From: Clostridia bacterium
Lineage (GTDB): Bacteria > Bacillota > Clostridia > Christensenellales > Borkfalkiaceae
Assembly (NCBI GenBank): GCA_029055875.1
Contig: JAIDCJ010000001.1
Location: 1-33,628, forward strand
Length of the DNA: 33,628 nt
Reading direction: 5' to 3'
In this document: positions 1-7,656 of the stretch, in pieces
Layout: each line of letters opens with the position of its first letter
Numbering within the stretch: position 1 is the stretch's first letter
Notes under the pieces: generated by a model
Database searches by the model: none
The model's input: the letters and a program-made list of their open reading frames with translations, nothing else
Told to the model about the DNA's origin: nothing
Position numbers and translations under genes: made by a program

Positions 1-383
1 GCGTCTAACAAAAGGTTATAGACGTCAAACTCGGGTTCAACCGTTTCATAAACGACGCTTTTGTTAAACCTCGAATCGAGAGAAAGCTCTAAAAGGTATT
101 TTTGTATTGTAACCTCTTTTCCGTCCGATTCTGCCGACCACTCGATATGGACGGGCGCAGGACGGCTCAGTTCCTCTATCCCCTTAACGTCGGTAGGAAG
201 TTTCAGATTCTTACTGCTTAAAAACTGCGTTTGTAAATCGGTATGAATTCCGACGATACTATCGCCTAAATTATCAAGTTGCCATTCAAGCGAAACGCTG
301 CCCGAGCAGGCACAGAATGCAAACATTGCACCCAAGAATAAACACGCCAGACCGAAAAACCTTGCCTTACTTGATACTTTCAC
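1..383 (-). CDS. lipoprotein with fibronectin-III-like region, C-terminus cut by window edge
   Basis: The reading frame stays open from a GTG start at 381-383 to the window edge, giving 127 residues; the rest of the gene lies outside. The start is supported by a GGGGGAG ribosome-binding site just upstream and by a good promoter. The N-terminus is a lipoprotein signal: basic residues, a hydrophobic stretch and a lipobox-like FCACSG, so the protein is probably secreted and lipid-anchored. The mature part contains PAPVHIEWSA and, further on, ELSLDSRF and DVYNLLL. This pattern resembles fibronectin type III-like beta-sandwich domains of Clostridia surface proteins (recognised from memory, not searched). 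The function cannot be told from this fragment. It is transcribed away from the terminator of the licD-like operon. Confidence 0.7.
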   Translation of the reverse strand, partial: MKVSSKARFFGLACLFLGAMFAFCACSGSVSLEWQLDNLGDSIVGIHTDLQTQFLSSKNLKLPTDVKGIEELSRPAPVHIEWSAESDGKEVTIQKYLLELSLDSRFNKSVVYETVEPEFDVYNLLLD

Positions 384-412
384 CAAATCTCCCCCTTGCC
401 TACGTTTTCATC

Positions 413-442
413 ATCATACTACACGTTGCGGTAATTTGTCAA
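413..442 (-). promoter_or_regulatory. sigma-A type promoter of the lipoprotein gene
   Basis: Read on the minus strand there is TTGACA (437-442), an 18-base spacer and TATGAT (413-418). The expected transcription start is near 406, about 23 bases before the GTG start at 383. The ribosome-binding site lies between them. Confidence 0.7.
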
Positions 443-464
443 TAGTAAACTTTTTTACGTTCAT

Positions 465-499
465 AAAAAAGAGTTCGGCACAACGCCGAACTCTTTTTA
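465..499. terminator. bidirectional rho-independent terminator after the licD-like gene
   Basis: A 9-bp perfect stem, GAGTTCGGC (471-479) with GCCGAACTC (485-493), has a 5-base loop. It is flanked by six A on one side and five T on the other, so it can work on both strands. It follows the stop codon of the licD-like gene (504) directly and ends the ftsA-ftsZ-licD unit. Confidence 0.9.
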
Positions 500-503
500 T
501 CAA

Positions 504-1319
504 TTAGTTTTCATCCGCTTTCCAAACCTTTAAGCCGTGCGTAACACGCTTGCTCTCGGGCGGAAGCTGCATATAATTTCCGTAAATTTGTGAAAGCCAT
601 GCATCATAATTGGCAATCGCATAGACCTTCAAATTTTCAAAAGGAAGCTCTATCAAATCGGAAAAATCGTCGCAGTCCATCAACCACTTTTCGGTACTGA
701 AATTAAATACGGCACATTTTTTGCAGGTATTAAAATCGTTTTTCAAAGCGTTTTTATTCACTTTACGCGCAGCGCGTGCCGTGCCGTAAAGCCAACACCC
801 GACATAGAAAGGGAAAAAGAGTGCGCGATAAATCACCTTCCACTTTTTATCCATCGGAACAGCCCAACGCGCCAATGCGCAAACACCCAAATTGAGTGTA
901 CGTTTCTTGCGCAGTTTTTTTACCCCTTTTTCGGTATCGGGCGCACCGTCTAACGGAAATACATCAAGGTAAAGATACGGTACTTCTTTATTCGACCAGG
1001 TCTTGATGGGATAACGGTCATCCATCAATTTGAAGAAAGGATAAAGCGCTTTTTTGCCGCGATCCTCTGAAAGAAGATAGTGTTCGCTTAACTGAACCTC
1101 GCCTGACTTGACAAGCGCATAGAGCTTTTCATAATCGGGACGGGGCATACAGACGTCGATATCATCGTCCCACGGAATAAAGCCCTTGTGACGAACCGCC
1201 CCTATTAACGTGCCGTGGGAAATCGTATAACGAAGACCATTCTCCCTACACACTCTGTCAAACTCCGAAAGAATGCCCAAAAGAGCTTCGTGCATTTCAT
1301 CTAACGTAAGTCTTTTCAT
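504..1319 (-). CDS. LicD family phosphotransferase
   Basis: This 271-residue protein of the LicD/fukutin-related family probably transfers a phospho-substituent such as phosphocholine from a CDP-activated donor onto a surface glycan. The family signature is clear: GTLIGAVRHKGF (36-47) followed by PWDDDID (49-55), whose aspartates bind metal and the nucleotide substrate. Length is normal for the family. The start has GGAG six bases upstream. It lies 24 bases after a cytidylyltransferase-like gene that could make the CDP-linked donor, and both follow ftsZ in the same direction, which suggests cotranscription. The actual substituent (choline, another amino alcohol or a polyol) cannot be told from sequence. 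No signal peptide is seen, so it should act on the cytoplasmic side. Confidence 0.85.
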   Translation of the reverse strand: MKRLTLDEMHEALLGILSEFDRVCRENGLRYTISHGTLIGAVRHKGFIPWDDDIDVCMPRPDYEKLYALVKSGEVQLSEHYLLSEDRGKKALYPFFKLMDDRYPIKTWSNKEVPYLYLDVFPLDGAPDTEKGVKKLRKKRTLNLGVCALARWAVPMDKKWKVIYRALFFPFYVGCWLYGTARAARKVNKNALKNDFNTCKKCAVFNFSTEKWLMDCDDFSDLIELPFENLKVYAIANYDAWLSQIYGNYMQLPPESKRVTHGLKVWKADEN

Positions 1320-1343
1320 TCCTTACTCCGTTAAAACAAAAAT

Positions 1344-1742
1344 TTATTTTAATTTATCTTTTTTAATATCAGAAGAACAAATACCCGGTGTGCGGCTCAA
1401 ATAAATAACCTGCTTTCCGTTCGCCTTGCAATACTCTACTGCCCTTGCAAAACCTGCATGAAGCTGATCTTCGCCGACGATAAAAATATCAAAGTCTATC
1501 TTTTTGATATCTTCGTCCACCTGCGTGTATTCCACCACGCTGTCAACATACTTAATCGCCGCAATCATTTCCATGCGCTGCTCGGTAGAATACATGATCT
1601 GCGCATTGGGTTTCGTCTTTTTAATTTCTTCCTCTTTTTGTACGGCGACAATCAAAAAGTCTCCTTCCTGCTTGCACCGTTCCAAAAGCTTTAAGTGTCC
1701 GTAATGAAAATAATCGAACACGCCAAACGTTAAAACTTTCAT
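1344..1742 (-). CDS. glycerol-3-phosphate cytidylyltransferase-like nucleotidyltransferase
   Basis: This 132-residue protein is of the small cytidylyltransferase type (TagD/GCT family), which makes CDP-glycerol or a related CDP-alcohol from CTP. The HxGH motif is HYGH (13-16) in the context FGVFDYFHYGH. The C-terminal RTPGICSSDIK corresponds to the RTxGISTT motif of TagD proteins. Length matches the family (about 130). The ATG at 1740-1742 is preferred over a GTG three codons upstream because TAGGTG lies six bases before it. The gene is 30 bases after ftsZ and 24 bases before the licD-like gene, so the three are probably one unit. The product could be CDP-glycerol, CDP-choline or CDP-ethanolamine; the neighbouring LicD fits a CDP-linked donor, but substrate identity is inference. 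Confidence 0.8.
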   Translation of the reverse strand: MKVLTFGVFDYFHYGHLKLLERCKQEGDFLIVAVQKEEEIKKTKPNAQIMYSTEQRMEMIAAIKYVDSVVEYTQVDEDIKKIDFDIFIVGEDQLHAGFARAVEYCKANGKQVIYLSRTPGICSSDIKKDKLK

Positions 1743-1772
1743 ATCGTTCACCTAACCGAACTTTGGTTCCTC

Positions 1773-3074
1773 TTATTTTCTGCCGAGAAGTCTTTGCACG
1801 AAAGGCGGAAGCTTTTTGCCATTGGTGGGCTCTTCCTCTTCTTCCTTGGGCTCGGGCTGTCTTACAACAGGCGCGGGTTCCACGTATTTAGGCTCCACGG
1901 GTGCGGGAGCAGGAGCAGGCTGAGGCGCGGGCGCAATCGGCTGCATAATAGGCGAAGTCATGTAGGGACTCGGCTGTGCGTGATACGCCTGCTGAGGTGC
2001 AACGTAAGGCGATACGGGAGGAATGTAGTTGCCCTTGCGGGTAGTTGCCTCCATTACCTCTTCCGCCGAAGGGAAGCCCGTTGCAATAACGGTGACCTCG
2101 ACCTCTTCCTGAATGTTCTCGTCGATGCACGCACCGAAAATGATATTTGCGGAATAATCGACGACGCCGTGAATGAGCCCTGCGGCTTTCTTTGCTTCGT
2201 CGAGCGTTAAATCGGGGCCGCCCACGATATTGATAATGACGCCCGTTGCGCCCTCGATCGTCGTTTCGAGAAGCGGCGAGTTGACGGCAAGACGAACCGC
2301 GTCGATAATGCGGTTTTCGCCCTTGGCAACGCCTACGCCCATGTGCGCAAGTCCTCTGTCCTTCAGAATGGTGCGGACGTCTGCAAAGTCGAGGTTAATG
2401 AGTGCGGGCGTCACAATTAAATCTGCAATGCCGCGGATACCCTGCTTCAATACGTCGTCTGCAACGCGGAGCGCGTCCGTCATGGTTGCGTTCTTAGGAA
2501 CGACCTCGCTGATTTTTTCGTTGGGAATAATAACGAGCGTATCGACGTACTTACGCAGATTATCGATGCCCTTCATGGCGTTATCCATTCTGCGCTTGCC
2601 CTCGAACTCAAACGGCTCGGTAACAACCGCAACCGTGAGAATCTTTTTATCCTTCGCAATTTTTGCAATGACGGGCGCAGCGCCGGTTCCCGTGCCGCCG
2701 CCCATACCTGCAGTAATAAAGAGAAGGTCGGTACCCTCGATTGCATCTGCGAGCGCGTCCTTGCTCTCCTCTGCCGCCTCTCTGCCGATTTCGGGCTCTG
2801 CGCCTGCGCCGAGGCCCTTCGTGCGGAGTGCGCCGATTTGAATTTTCTTGGCCGCACGCGAGCACATTAAAATCTGCGCATCGGTATTGACCGCAATATA
2901 TTCCGCGCTCGTAATACCCGCCTCGATCATGCGGTTTACGGCGTTACAACCCGCGCCGCCCACACCGATGACGGTGATTTTTGCCTTGCCTAAGTTAGCG
3001 GGATCGAAGCCCGTATGGGCGTAGCCGCGCTCGTTGTTATCATCTCTTCCGTAAGGGATATTTTCCTGATACAT
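1773..3074 (-). CDS. ftsZ: cell division protein FtsZ
   Basis: FtsZ is the tubulin-like GTPase that forms the cytokinetic ring. The protein has 433 residues. The N-terminal Rossmann loop GVGGAGCNAVNRM (37-49) and the tubulin signature GGGTGTG (125-131) are intact, as are the following NTD and T7-type regions. The C-terminus has a proline- and alanine-rich linker, an acidic run EEEEE and a terminal peptide LPPFVQRLLGRK, which would be the tail that binds FtsA and other partners. The ATG at 3072-3074 is chosen because GGAGG lies six bases upstream; a longer reading upstream would run into ftsA. It begins two bases after the ftsA-like stop, so the two are translationally close and share a promoter. 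Confidence 0.98.
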   Translation of the reverse strand: MYQENIPYGRDDNNERGYAHTGFDPANLGKAKITVIGVGGAGCNAVNRMIEAGITSAEYIAVNTDAQILMCSRAAKKIQIGALRTKGLGAGAEPEIGREAAEESKDALADAIEGTDLLFITAGMGGGTGTGAAPVIAKIAKDKKILTVAVVTEPFEFEGKRRMDNAMKGIDNLRKYVDTLVIIPNEKISEVVPKNATMTDALRVADDVLKQGIRGIADLIVTPALINLDFADVRTILKDRGLAHMGVGVAKGENRIIDAVRLAVNSPLLETTIEGATGVIINIVGGPDLTLDEAKKAAGLIHGVVDYSANIIFGACIDENIQEEVEVTVIATGFPSAEEVMEATTRKGNYIPPVSPYVAPQQAYHAQPSPYMTSPIMQPIAPAPQPAPAPAPVEPKYVEPAPVVRQPEPKEEEEEPTNGKKLPPFVQRLLGRK

Positions 3075-3076
3075 AA

Positions 3077-4228
3077 TTAACCTCCGAATCCGTTTAAGAT
3101 ACGATATAGAATTCCGCCTTTGCGGTGATCTTCGCAAGCCATGTCAATGAGCGAAATAGGCGAACTCATCGACGGTTTATTGTAATAGGGCAAATCGGGT
3201 GCAAGCTGTTCGCACACACGGCTCAGCCGCTTACTGACGTGTTCAAGCGCGCCTCTGATTTCGTAGAGCCCCTCACCCGAAACGTACACGGGTTTGCATT
3301 CGAGGTTCTTGCCCGAATAATCTTCTAAGAAACCCCCGATTTCTTCACACAGCTCGTCCAACGCGTCTTTTACGGTTTCGGCAAGTATGTTTGCGTCCAC
3401 CTCGTAGGACTGACCCTGATAAATGTATTCCAGATTGCCCGTGTTGGCTCTTGCGTAGAGGTTTGCTTTGGAAACGAGCCCCACCGCAACCTCGTAAGGA
3501 ACGCCGAATTTTTCCGCAATGCGTACGGCGATTTGCAGCCTTCCCACCATGCTCGTGCTCTGCACGATGACGCCGCCCCCCAGCAAAATAAGTATCGTGG
3601 AAGAAAGGAACCCGACGTCAAGGAAAAGTGCGTATTCGTCGCGCGTTTCCGAGGGAATCAGATAGGAAGCCATTGCGTATTGCGTAGGAATATACCTTAG
3701 CGCAATCTTCATCTCGCCGAAGATTTCTTCCATAAGATCCGCAAAGTAATCGGAGCAATAAAAATACGAAAGACATCCGCTGAGCGTATCGGAGCTAAGT
3801 CCCGTGGGATCGATCACGCGCCGACTGTCCGCAGTCGTGAAAATCATGCTCGTCGCGCGAATGAAACGGTACCCTTCGAGCGGCTCCCTGCCGCTTGTGA
3901 AGAGCGCGTCGATTTCCCTTTGTCCGATTCTGCGTTTCTTGGGAAAGCCGATGGATTTCTCTTTGGGCTCCACCCTGCAGAACACGCCCGGCACGCCGAC
4001 GTAAAGCTCCCGAATACGTTCCCCGCACATCTCTTCAACGGCGGAAACCGCACGGTAAATAGCGTCTTTCAAGCCTTTCGTATCGTAAAATTCTTTTTCA
4101 TCGTATCCGTCGTAGTCTTCCGTCGCACTCGCTTTCAGCACGAACGTGTTATTCACGCCGCGCTCCCCGATAATAACTGCCACTTCGGTTGAGCGAATAT
4201 CCAAAACCGCTACGCTTTTGCGCCCCAT
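3077..4228 (-). CDS. ftsA: FtsA-like actin-fold division protein with degenerate nucleotide loops
   Basis: This 383-residue protein sits directly before ftsZ and has FtsA-like architecture. It starts with an actin-like strand VAVLDI, has an SHS2/1C-type insert around residues 86-160 and ends in a short segment GGILYRILNGFGG that could serve as a membrane-binding helix. FtsA normally anchors FtsZ to the membrane and binds ATP. Here the phosphate-1 loop reads DIRST (10-14) where DIGTS is usual. Phosphate-2 reads DVGFLSST (204-211) where a DxGGGTT pattern is usual. The adenosine motif is VSGEG (316-320) instead of TGGGA. Nucleotide binding is therefore doubtful. The ATG at 4226-4228 has AGAGGA upstream. 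A divergent PilM-like protein is an alternative, but the ftsZ adjacency favours FtsA. Confidence 0.85.
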   Translation of the reverse strand: MGRKSVAVLDIRSTEVAVIIGERGVNNTFVLKASATEDYDGYDEKEFYDTKGLKDAIYRAVSAVEEMCGERIRELYVGVPGVFCRVEPKEKSIGFPKKRRIGQREIDALFTSGREPLEGYRFIRATSMIFTTADSRRVIDPTGLSSDTLSGCLSYFYCSDYFADLMEEIFGEMKIALRYIPTQYAMASYLIPSETRDEYALFLDVGFLSSTILILLGGGVIVQSTSMVGRLQIAVRIAEKFGVPYEVAVGLVSKANLYARANTGNLEYIYQGQSYEVDANILAETVKDALDELCEEIGGFLEDYSGKNLECKPVYVSGEGLYEIRGALEHVSKRLSRVCEQLAPDLPYYNKPSMSSPISLIDMACEDHRKGGILYRILNGFGG

Positions 4229-4277
4229 ATACTTTCCTCTCTGCCGTGTTTGAGTGACATAAATTGACTCATATATT

Positions 4278-4306
4278 ATTATAACAAGGAAAGTCAATCT
4301 TGTCAA
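4278..4306 (-). promoter_or_regulatory. consensus sigma-A promoter of the ftsA-ftsZ unit
   Basis: On the minus strand there is TTGACA (4301-4306), a 17-base spacer and TATAAT (4278-4283), a perfect match to the consensus. The start of transcription would be near 4271, about 43 bases before the ftsA start. A 7-bp inverted repeat, ATTGACT (4263-4269) and AGTCAAT (4292-4298), is centred exactly on the -10 box and may be an operator. Confidence 0.9.
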
Positions 4307-4318
4307 GAAAATGACAGT

Positions 4319-4350
4319 AAAAAAAGCGTTTCCGTTTGGAAACGCTCTTT
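4319..4350 (-). terminator. rho-independent terminator after ftsQ
   Basis: The stem AGCGTTTCC (4325-4333) with GGAAACGCT (4338-4346) has a 4-base loop and, on the minus strand, is followed by seven T (complement of A 4319-4325). It lies about 25 bases after the ftsQ stop and separates the mraZ-ftsQ unit from ftsA-ftsZ. Confidence 0.9.
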
Positions 4351-4372
4351 CTTATTTTACCTGTTAAAACCC

Positions 4373-5158
4373 TTACGGCTCGGGGCTGATGAAAAGCTCG
4401 TCGCCGCGCTCATATACCGTGATTTCGTCTTGCACGCGCTGCATATCGGTAAGGCCGTTCCCCTCGAATCTGCCCGTGCCCGTATAGCGTTCCACGGCAA
4501 GATGTGCTTTTTCGTACGGCTGCACATAGGGGTTTCGGATATCAAAGAAAACCCCCTCGCGCATCCGGACTCTAATATAGTCGATTATAGTCGTCGCGGA
4601 AGAGCCCTTCACAACAAGCTCGATGGAGGTTATGTTTGCGCGCGCCTCGGTGAGCACTTCCTGAAATGCGGTAAAAATCTTAATAAACTCTTCAAAATAT
4701 CTTACTTCGCCGTCGCTTTCAAAATCAAAGCCCTCGAGGAGAATATTCTTTCCGCCTGCGCGGTTCACGTTGGAATCTTCTTCGCGCAGAGGCCTGCCCT
4801 GTTCGTCTAAAATGACGTACTTCCCGTTTTGGTTCTTGTATGCGAACACTTCTTTGCGCTCGGTGATTTTCAGTTCGAGTTTATCGGGATAGTTCTTCCG
4901 CACCTCTTCAACACGGAAATACGGATACTGTTCCACCGTCTCTCTTACGTCGTCCAAATCGAGGAACACCGCACTCTTATCTACGAAGGAATCAAGCTTT
5001 TCCTGTAGCTCACGCGCTTCGCTCTCCCCTTCCTTCGAGAAGGTGCAAAAATTTGCCCTTACGCTCGTTACCGTGTAAATGGCGTTGAGCCCCGCCAGAA
5101 TGACGAGGAGAAGCAGAACGAAGGATACGGCCGTTGCCAAAATCACCTTTTTTTTCAT
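4373..5158 (-). CDS. ftsQ: cell division protein FtsQ/DivIB
   Basis: This 261-residue bitopic membrane protein of the divisome has a short basic cytoplasmic N-terminus and one membrane helix (about residues 5-27). A POTRA domain follows with the expected region SAVFLDLDDVRETVEQYPYF and then the KNYPDKLELKITERKEVF segment, matching the usual FtsQ/DivIB pattern of POTRA followed by a beta domain. FtsQ/DivIB forms a complex with FtsL and DivIC outside the membrane and regulates septal peptidoglycan synthesis. Length is typical. The start has TAGGAG upstream. The gene is 19 bases after murA and is the last gene before a terminator, so it closes the main dcw transcript. Confidence 0.92.
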   Translation of the reverse strand: MKKKVILATAVSFVLLLLVILAGLNAIYTVTSVRANFCTFSKEGESEARELQEKLDSFVDKSAVFLDLDDVRETVEQYPYFRVEEVRKNYPDKLELKITERKEVFAYKNQNGKYVILDEQGRPLREEDSNVNRAGGKNILLEGFDFESDGEVRYFEEFIKIFTAFQEVLTEARANITSIELVVKGSSATTIIDYIRVRMREGVFFDIRNPYVQPYEKAHLAVERYTGTGRFEGNGLTDMQRVQDEITVYERGDELFISPEP

Positions 5159-5177
5159 TGGTAGCTCCTAAGGAGCG

Positions 5178-6434
5178 TTATACGCGCACGCGCTTGATTT
5201 CCGCCCCGAGAGTTTTTAGTTTTTTCTGTAAATCGGAATAGCCTCTGTCGATATGCGAAAGGTCGATAACTTCCGATACCCCCTTCGCACCGAGTGCGGC
5301 AAGCACGAGTGCAGCACCGCCGCGAAGATCTCCCGCCACAACGGACGCACCGTGCAGCTCCTTGACCCCGCGCACGAAAGCAGTTCTGCCCTGCACCTCG
5401 ATATCCGCGCCCATCTTCTGCAGTTCAGGCACGTACTTGAACCGCGTTTCAAACAGATTTTCGATGACGATCGCGCCGCCCTCGCAGGTACAGTTGAGCG
5501 CCGTCATCTGCGCCTGCAAATCGGTAGGAAACCCCGGAAAGGGCATCGTTTCGATTCTGCGGTTACACCGCAGTCTTCCGCTACTTTCTATCCTTATTCT
5601 ATCATTTTTCGTATGTATTTTGCAACCGTTTTCACGCAACTTATGTAAAAGTAATCCGATATGTTGGTTTTTTACGCCTACAACCTCCACTTCCCCGCCG
5701 CAAACGGCGCACGCAATTAGGAATGTGCCCGCCTCGATGCGGTCTTTCATGGGCTTATAGTTCACGCCGCCGAGCTCCTTCACGCCCTCTACGATAATTT
5801 CGTCCGTGCCCGCGCCACTCACCTTTGCGCCCATGGCGTTGAGGAAGTTTTGCAGGTCTACGATTTCAGGCTCCTTTGCCGCGCCAGAGAGCACCGTCGT
5901 CCCCTCCGCCTTAACTGCGGCAAGCAGGATATTTTCGGTTGCCCCCACGCTCGGAAAATCAAGCGGAATTTCCGCACCGCGAAGGCGCTCGCACTCGCAG
6001 AGAATGAAGCCGTCCCGCTCGGTAATATTCACGCCGAGCCGTTTGAGCGCGTTCAGGTGCAAGTCAATGGGACGAAGCCCGATATCACAGCCGCCAGGGT
6101 ATGCAATGCGGGCGCGGTGAAAGCGCGTAAGCAGCGAGCCGAGCATAAAGACGGAAGAGCGCAGCTCCTTCGTAAGCGACGAGGATATTTCGTGACAGCA
6201 CGCATTCGAGCTATCGATGGTCACGTCCTCCCCGCGGAAGGTTACGTCCGCTCCGAGTTCGCGCAAAATCTGCGCCATACAAAATACGTCCGAAATCGCG
6301 GGAGTTTCACGAATCGTAACGCGTTTATCCGTTAAAATGGAAGCGGCAAAAAGAGGCAGTACGGAATTTTTCGCAGATTGTACTCTGACGCTTCCGCACA
6401 GCCTCCTCCCGCCGTCTATCATGTATTTATCCAT
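5178..6434 (-). CDS. murA: UDP-N-acetylglucosamine 1-carboxyvinyltransferase MurA
   Basis: MurA makes the first committed step of peptidoglycan synthesis, moving enolpyruvate from PEP to UDP-GlcNAc in the cytoplasm. The 418-residue protein has the catalytic lysine in SAKNSVLP (K22) and the catalytic cysteine in YPGGCDIGLRPID (C116). Because this residue is cysteine and not aspartate, the enzyme should be sensitive to fosfomycin (inference from the family). The DRIEAGTFL region, which helps bind substrate, is also present. Start: GAGGAG seven bases upstream of ATG. It lies between ftsW and ftsQ, a place where many Firmicutes carry murG and murB. A second murA copy elsewhere is possible, as many Firmicutes have two. 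Confidence 0.97.
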   Translation of the reverse strand: MDKYMIDGGRRLCGSVRVQSAKNSVLPLFAASILTDKRVTIRETPAISDVFCMAQILRELGADVTFRGEDVTIDSSNACCHEISSSLTKELRSSVFMLGSLLTRFHRARIAYPGGCDIGLRPIDLHLNALKRLGVNITERDGFILCECERLRGAEIPLDFPSVGATENILLAAVKAEGTTVLSGAAKEPEIVDLQNFLNAMGAKVSGAGTDEIIVEGVKELGGVNYKPMKDRIEAGTFLIACAVCGGEVEVVGVKNQHIGLLLHKLRENGCKIHTKNDRIRIESSGRLRCNRRIETMPFPGFPTDLQAQMTALNCTCEGGAIVIENLFETRFKYVPELQKMGADIEVQGRTAFVRGVKELHGASVVAGDLRGGAALVLAALGAKGVSEVIDLSHIDRGYSDLQKKLKTLGAEIKRVRV

Positions 6435-6501
6435 AGTTCTCTCCTCTCGTTTTTCGCATCACGCGAAAATTACCCTTTGCGGGCAATTCGCGTTCTATGT
6501 G

Positions 6502-7656
6502 TTATATCTTATGTTTTTTCTCCTTTGCATTGTGTCTTGATACGCCGTACACAATACCCATTCCCGACATTGTAACGATAAGCGAAGTATTCCCCGCAGA
6601 GATGAGCGGAAGCGGCAGGCCCGTAGGCGGAATGCAGCCGCTCACGACGAGCGCGTTGAGCGCGGACTGTACGGCAAACGCTCCCATAATGCCCGAAACG
6701 AGCATGTAGCCGAAGAAGTTATCGCAGTTCCTTGCAATACGGAATCCCCGCCAGATGACGAATCCTATTAAAGCAAACAGCGCGAGTACCCCGAAAAAGC
6801 CCATTTCCTCCGCAATGACCGAGAGAATAAAGTCGCTTTCCGCGAAGGGAAGAAAACGGAATTTCTGACGGGAGTTGAAAAGCCCCACGCCGAACAAATT
6901 GCCGTTGCCGAGCGCATAGAGCGATTGAATGAGCTGATATCCCTCTTCCTTGGGGGAAGCCCAAGGATTGACGAACGCGGAGAGGCGTTGCAGACGGTAA
7001 GGCTCTGCGAGAATAAGCACGGGAACCGCAAAGAGTACGGGAACGCAGATGGCGGCAACCGTTTTCCAGGACGCACCGCCGAGGAAAATCATGCCGATCA
7101 TGATTGCGCCCACGCACATGGTGACGGACATATTCGGCTCTAACATGATGAGCACGCAGATACTGAGCCCCGCGCCGAGGACGGGCAATACCCCTTTGAG
7201 CGTACGCATACGCGCGGGATTCTTGGCAAAGTAGACGGCGGTAAACAGCACGAAGCCGTACTTTGCAATTTCCGAGGGCTGAATAGTGAACGAGCCGAAC
7301 CCGATCCAACGCGTTGCGCCGTAGTTGCTCTTCCCGAGCCCCGGCACGAATACGAGCGCCAACAAAACGAGCGACACCGCGAGGGCGGAAATCCCCACCC
7401 ATCTTTTATTCAGCTTCTGATAGGGCAAAAATCCGAGCCCGACCATGGCGGCAAGTCCTAAAACGAAACCGATAACCTGCTTCTTCAAAAAGTAATACGC
7501 GTCGCCGTACTGCACCTCGGCGTTGTAACAGCTTGCGGAATAGACGCAGACGAGCCCGTACGCGGCAAGAAGAATCACTCCGCCGAGGAAGAGCAAATCG
7601 CCTGCGCCCTTCCGCTCTCTTTTTTCTAAGGCTTTATTCGTTTTCGTACGTATCAC
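6502..7656 (-). CDS. ftsW: SEDS-family peptidoglycan glycosyltransferase FtsW
   Basis: FtsW is the septal glycan polymerase that works with the class B PBP encoded in the same unit. The protein has about 384 residues and roughly ten hydrophobic segments. The SEDS signature GVGLFNS followed by RFLPFAESDFILSVIAEEMG is present; the aspartate in SDF corresponds to the catalytic residue of the family. A spoVE- or rodA-type role cannot be excluded, but the position between murD and murA favours division. The start chosen is GTG at 7654-7656 with GGGGGA about eight bases upstream. It overlaps the end of murD by 23 bases. An upstream start at 7761 would add a non-homologous, basic leader that merely reads through murD. 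Confidence 0.93.
   Translation of the reverse strand: MIRTKTNKALEKRERKGAGDLLFLGGVILLAAYGLVCVYSASCYNAEVQYGDAYYFLKKQVIGFVLGLAAMVGLGFLPYQKLNKRWVGISALAVSLVLLALVFVPGLGKSNYGATRWIGFGSFTIQPSEIAKYGFVLFTAVYFAKNPARMRTLKGVLPVLGAGLSICVLIMLEPNMSVTMCVGAIMIGMIFLGGASWKTVAAICVPVLFAVPVLILAEPYRLQRLSAFVNPWASPKEEGYQLIQSLYALGNGNLFGVGLFNSRQKFRFLPFAESDFILSVIAEEMGFFGVLALFALIGFVIWRGFRIARNCDNFFGYMLVSGIMGAFAVQSALNALVVSGCIPPTGLPLPLISAGNTSLIVTMSGMGIVYGVSRHNAKEKKHKI

Noticed and set aside
61..246. Small plus-strand open frame at the left edge
   Set aside because: It lies opposite the lipoprotein reading frame, which has a promoter, ribosome site and signal peptide; the small frame has none.
3075..3137. Upstream extension of ftsZ
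   Set aside because: It would overlap the end of ftsA and lacks a ribosome site, whereas GGAGG precedes the ATG at 3074.
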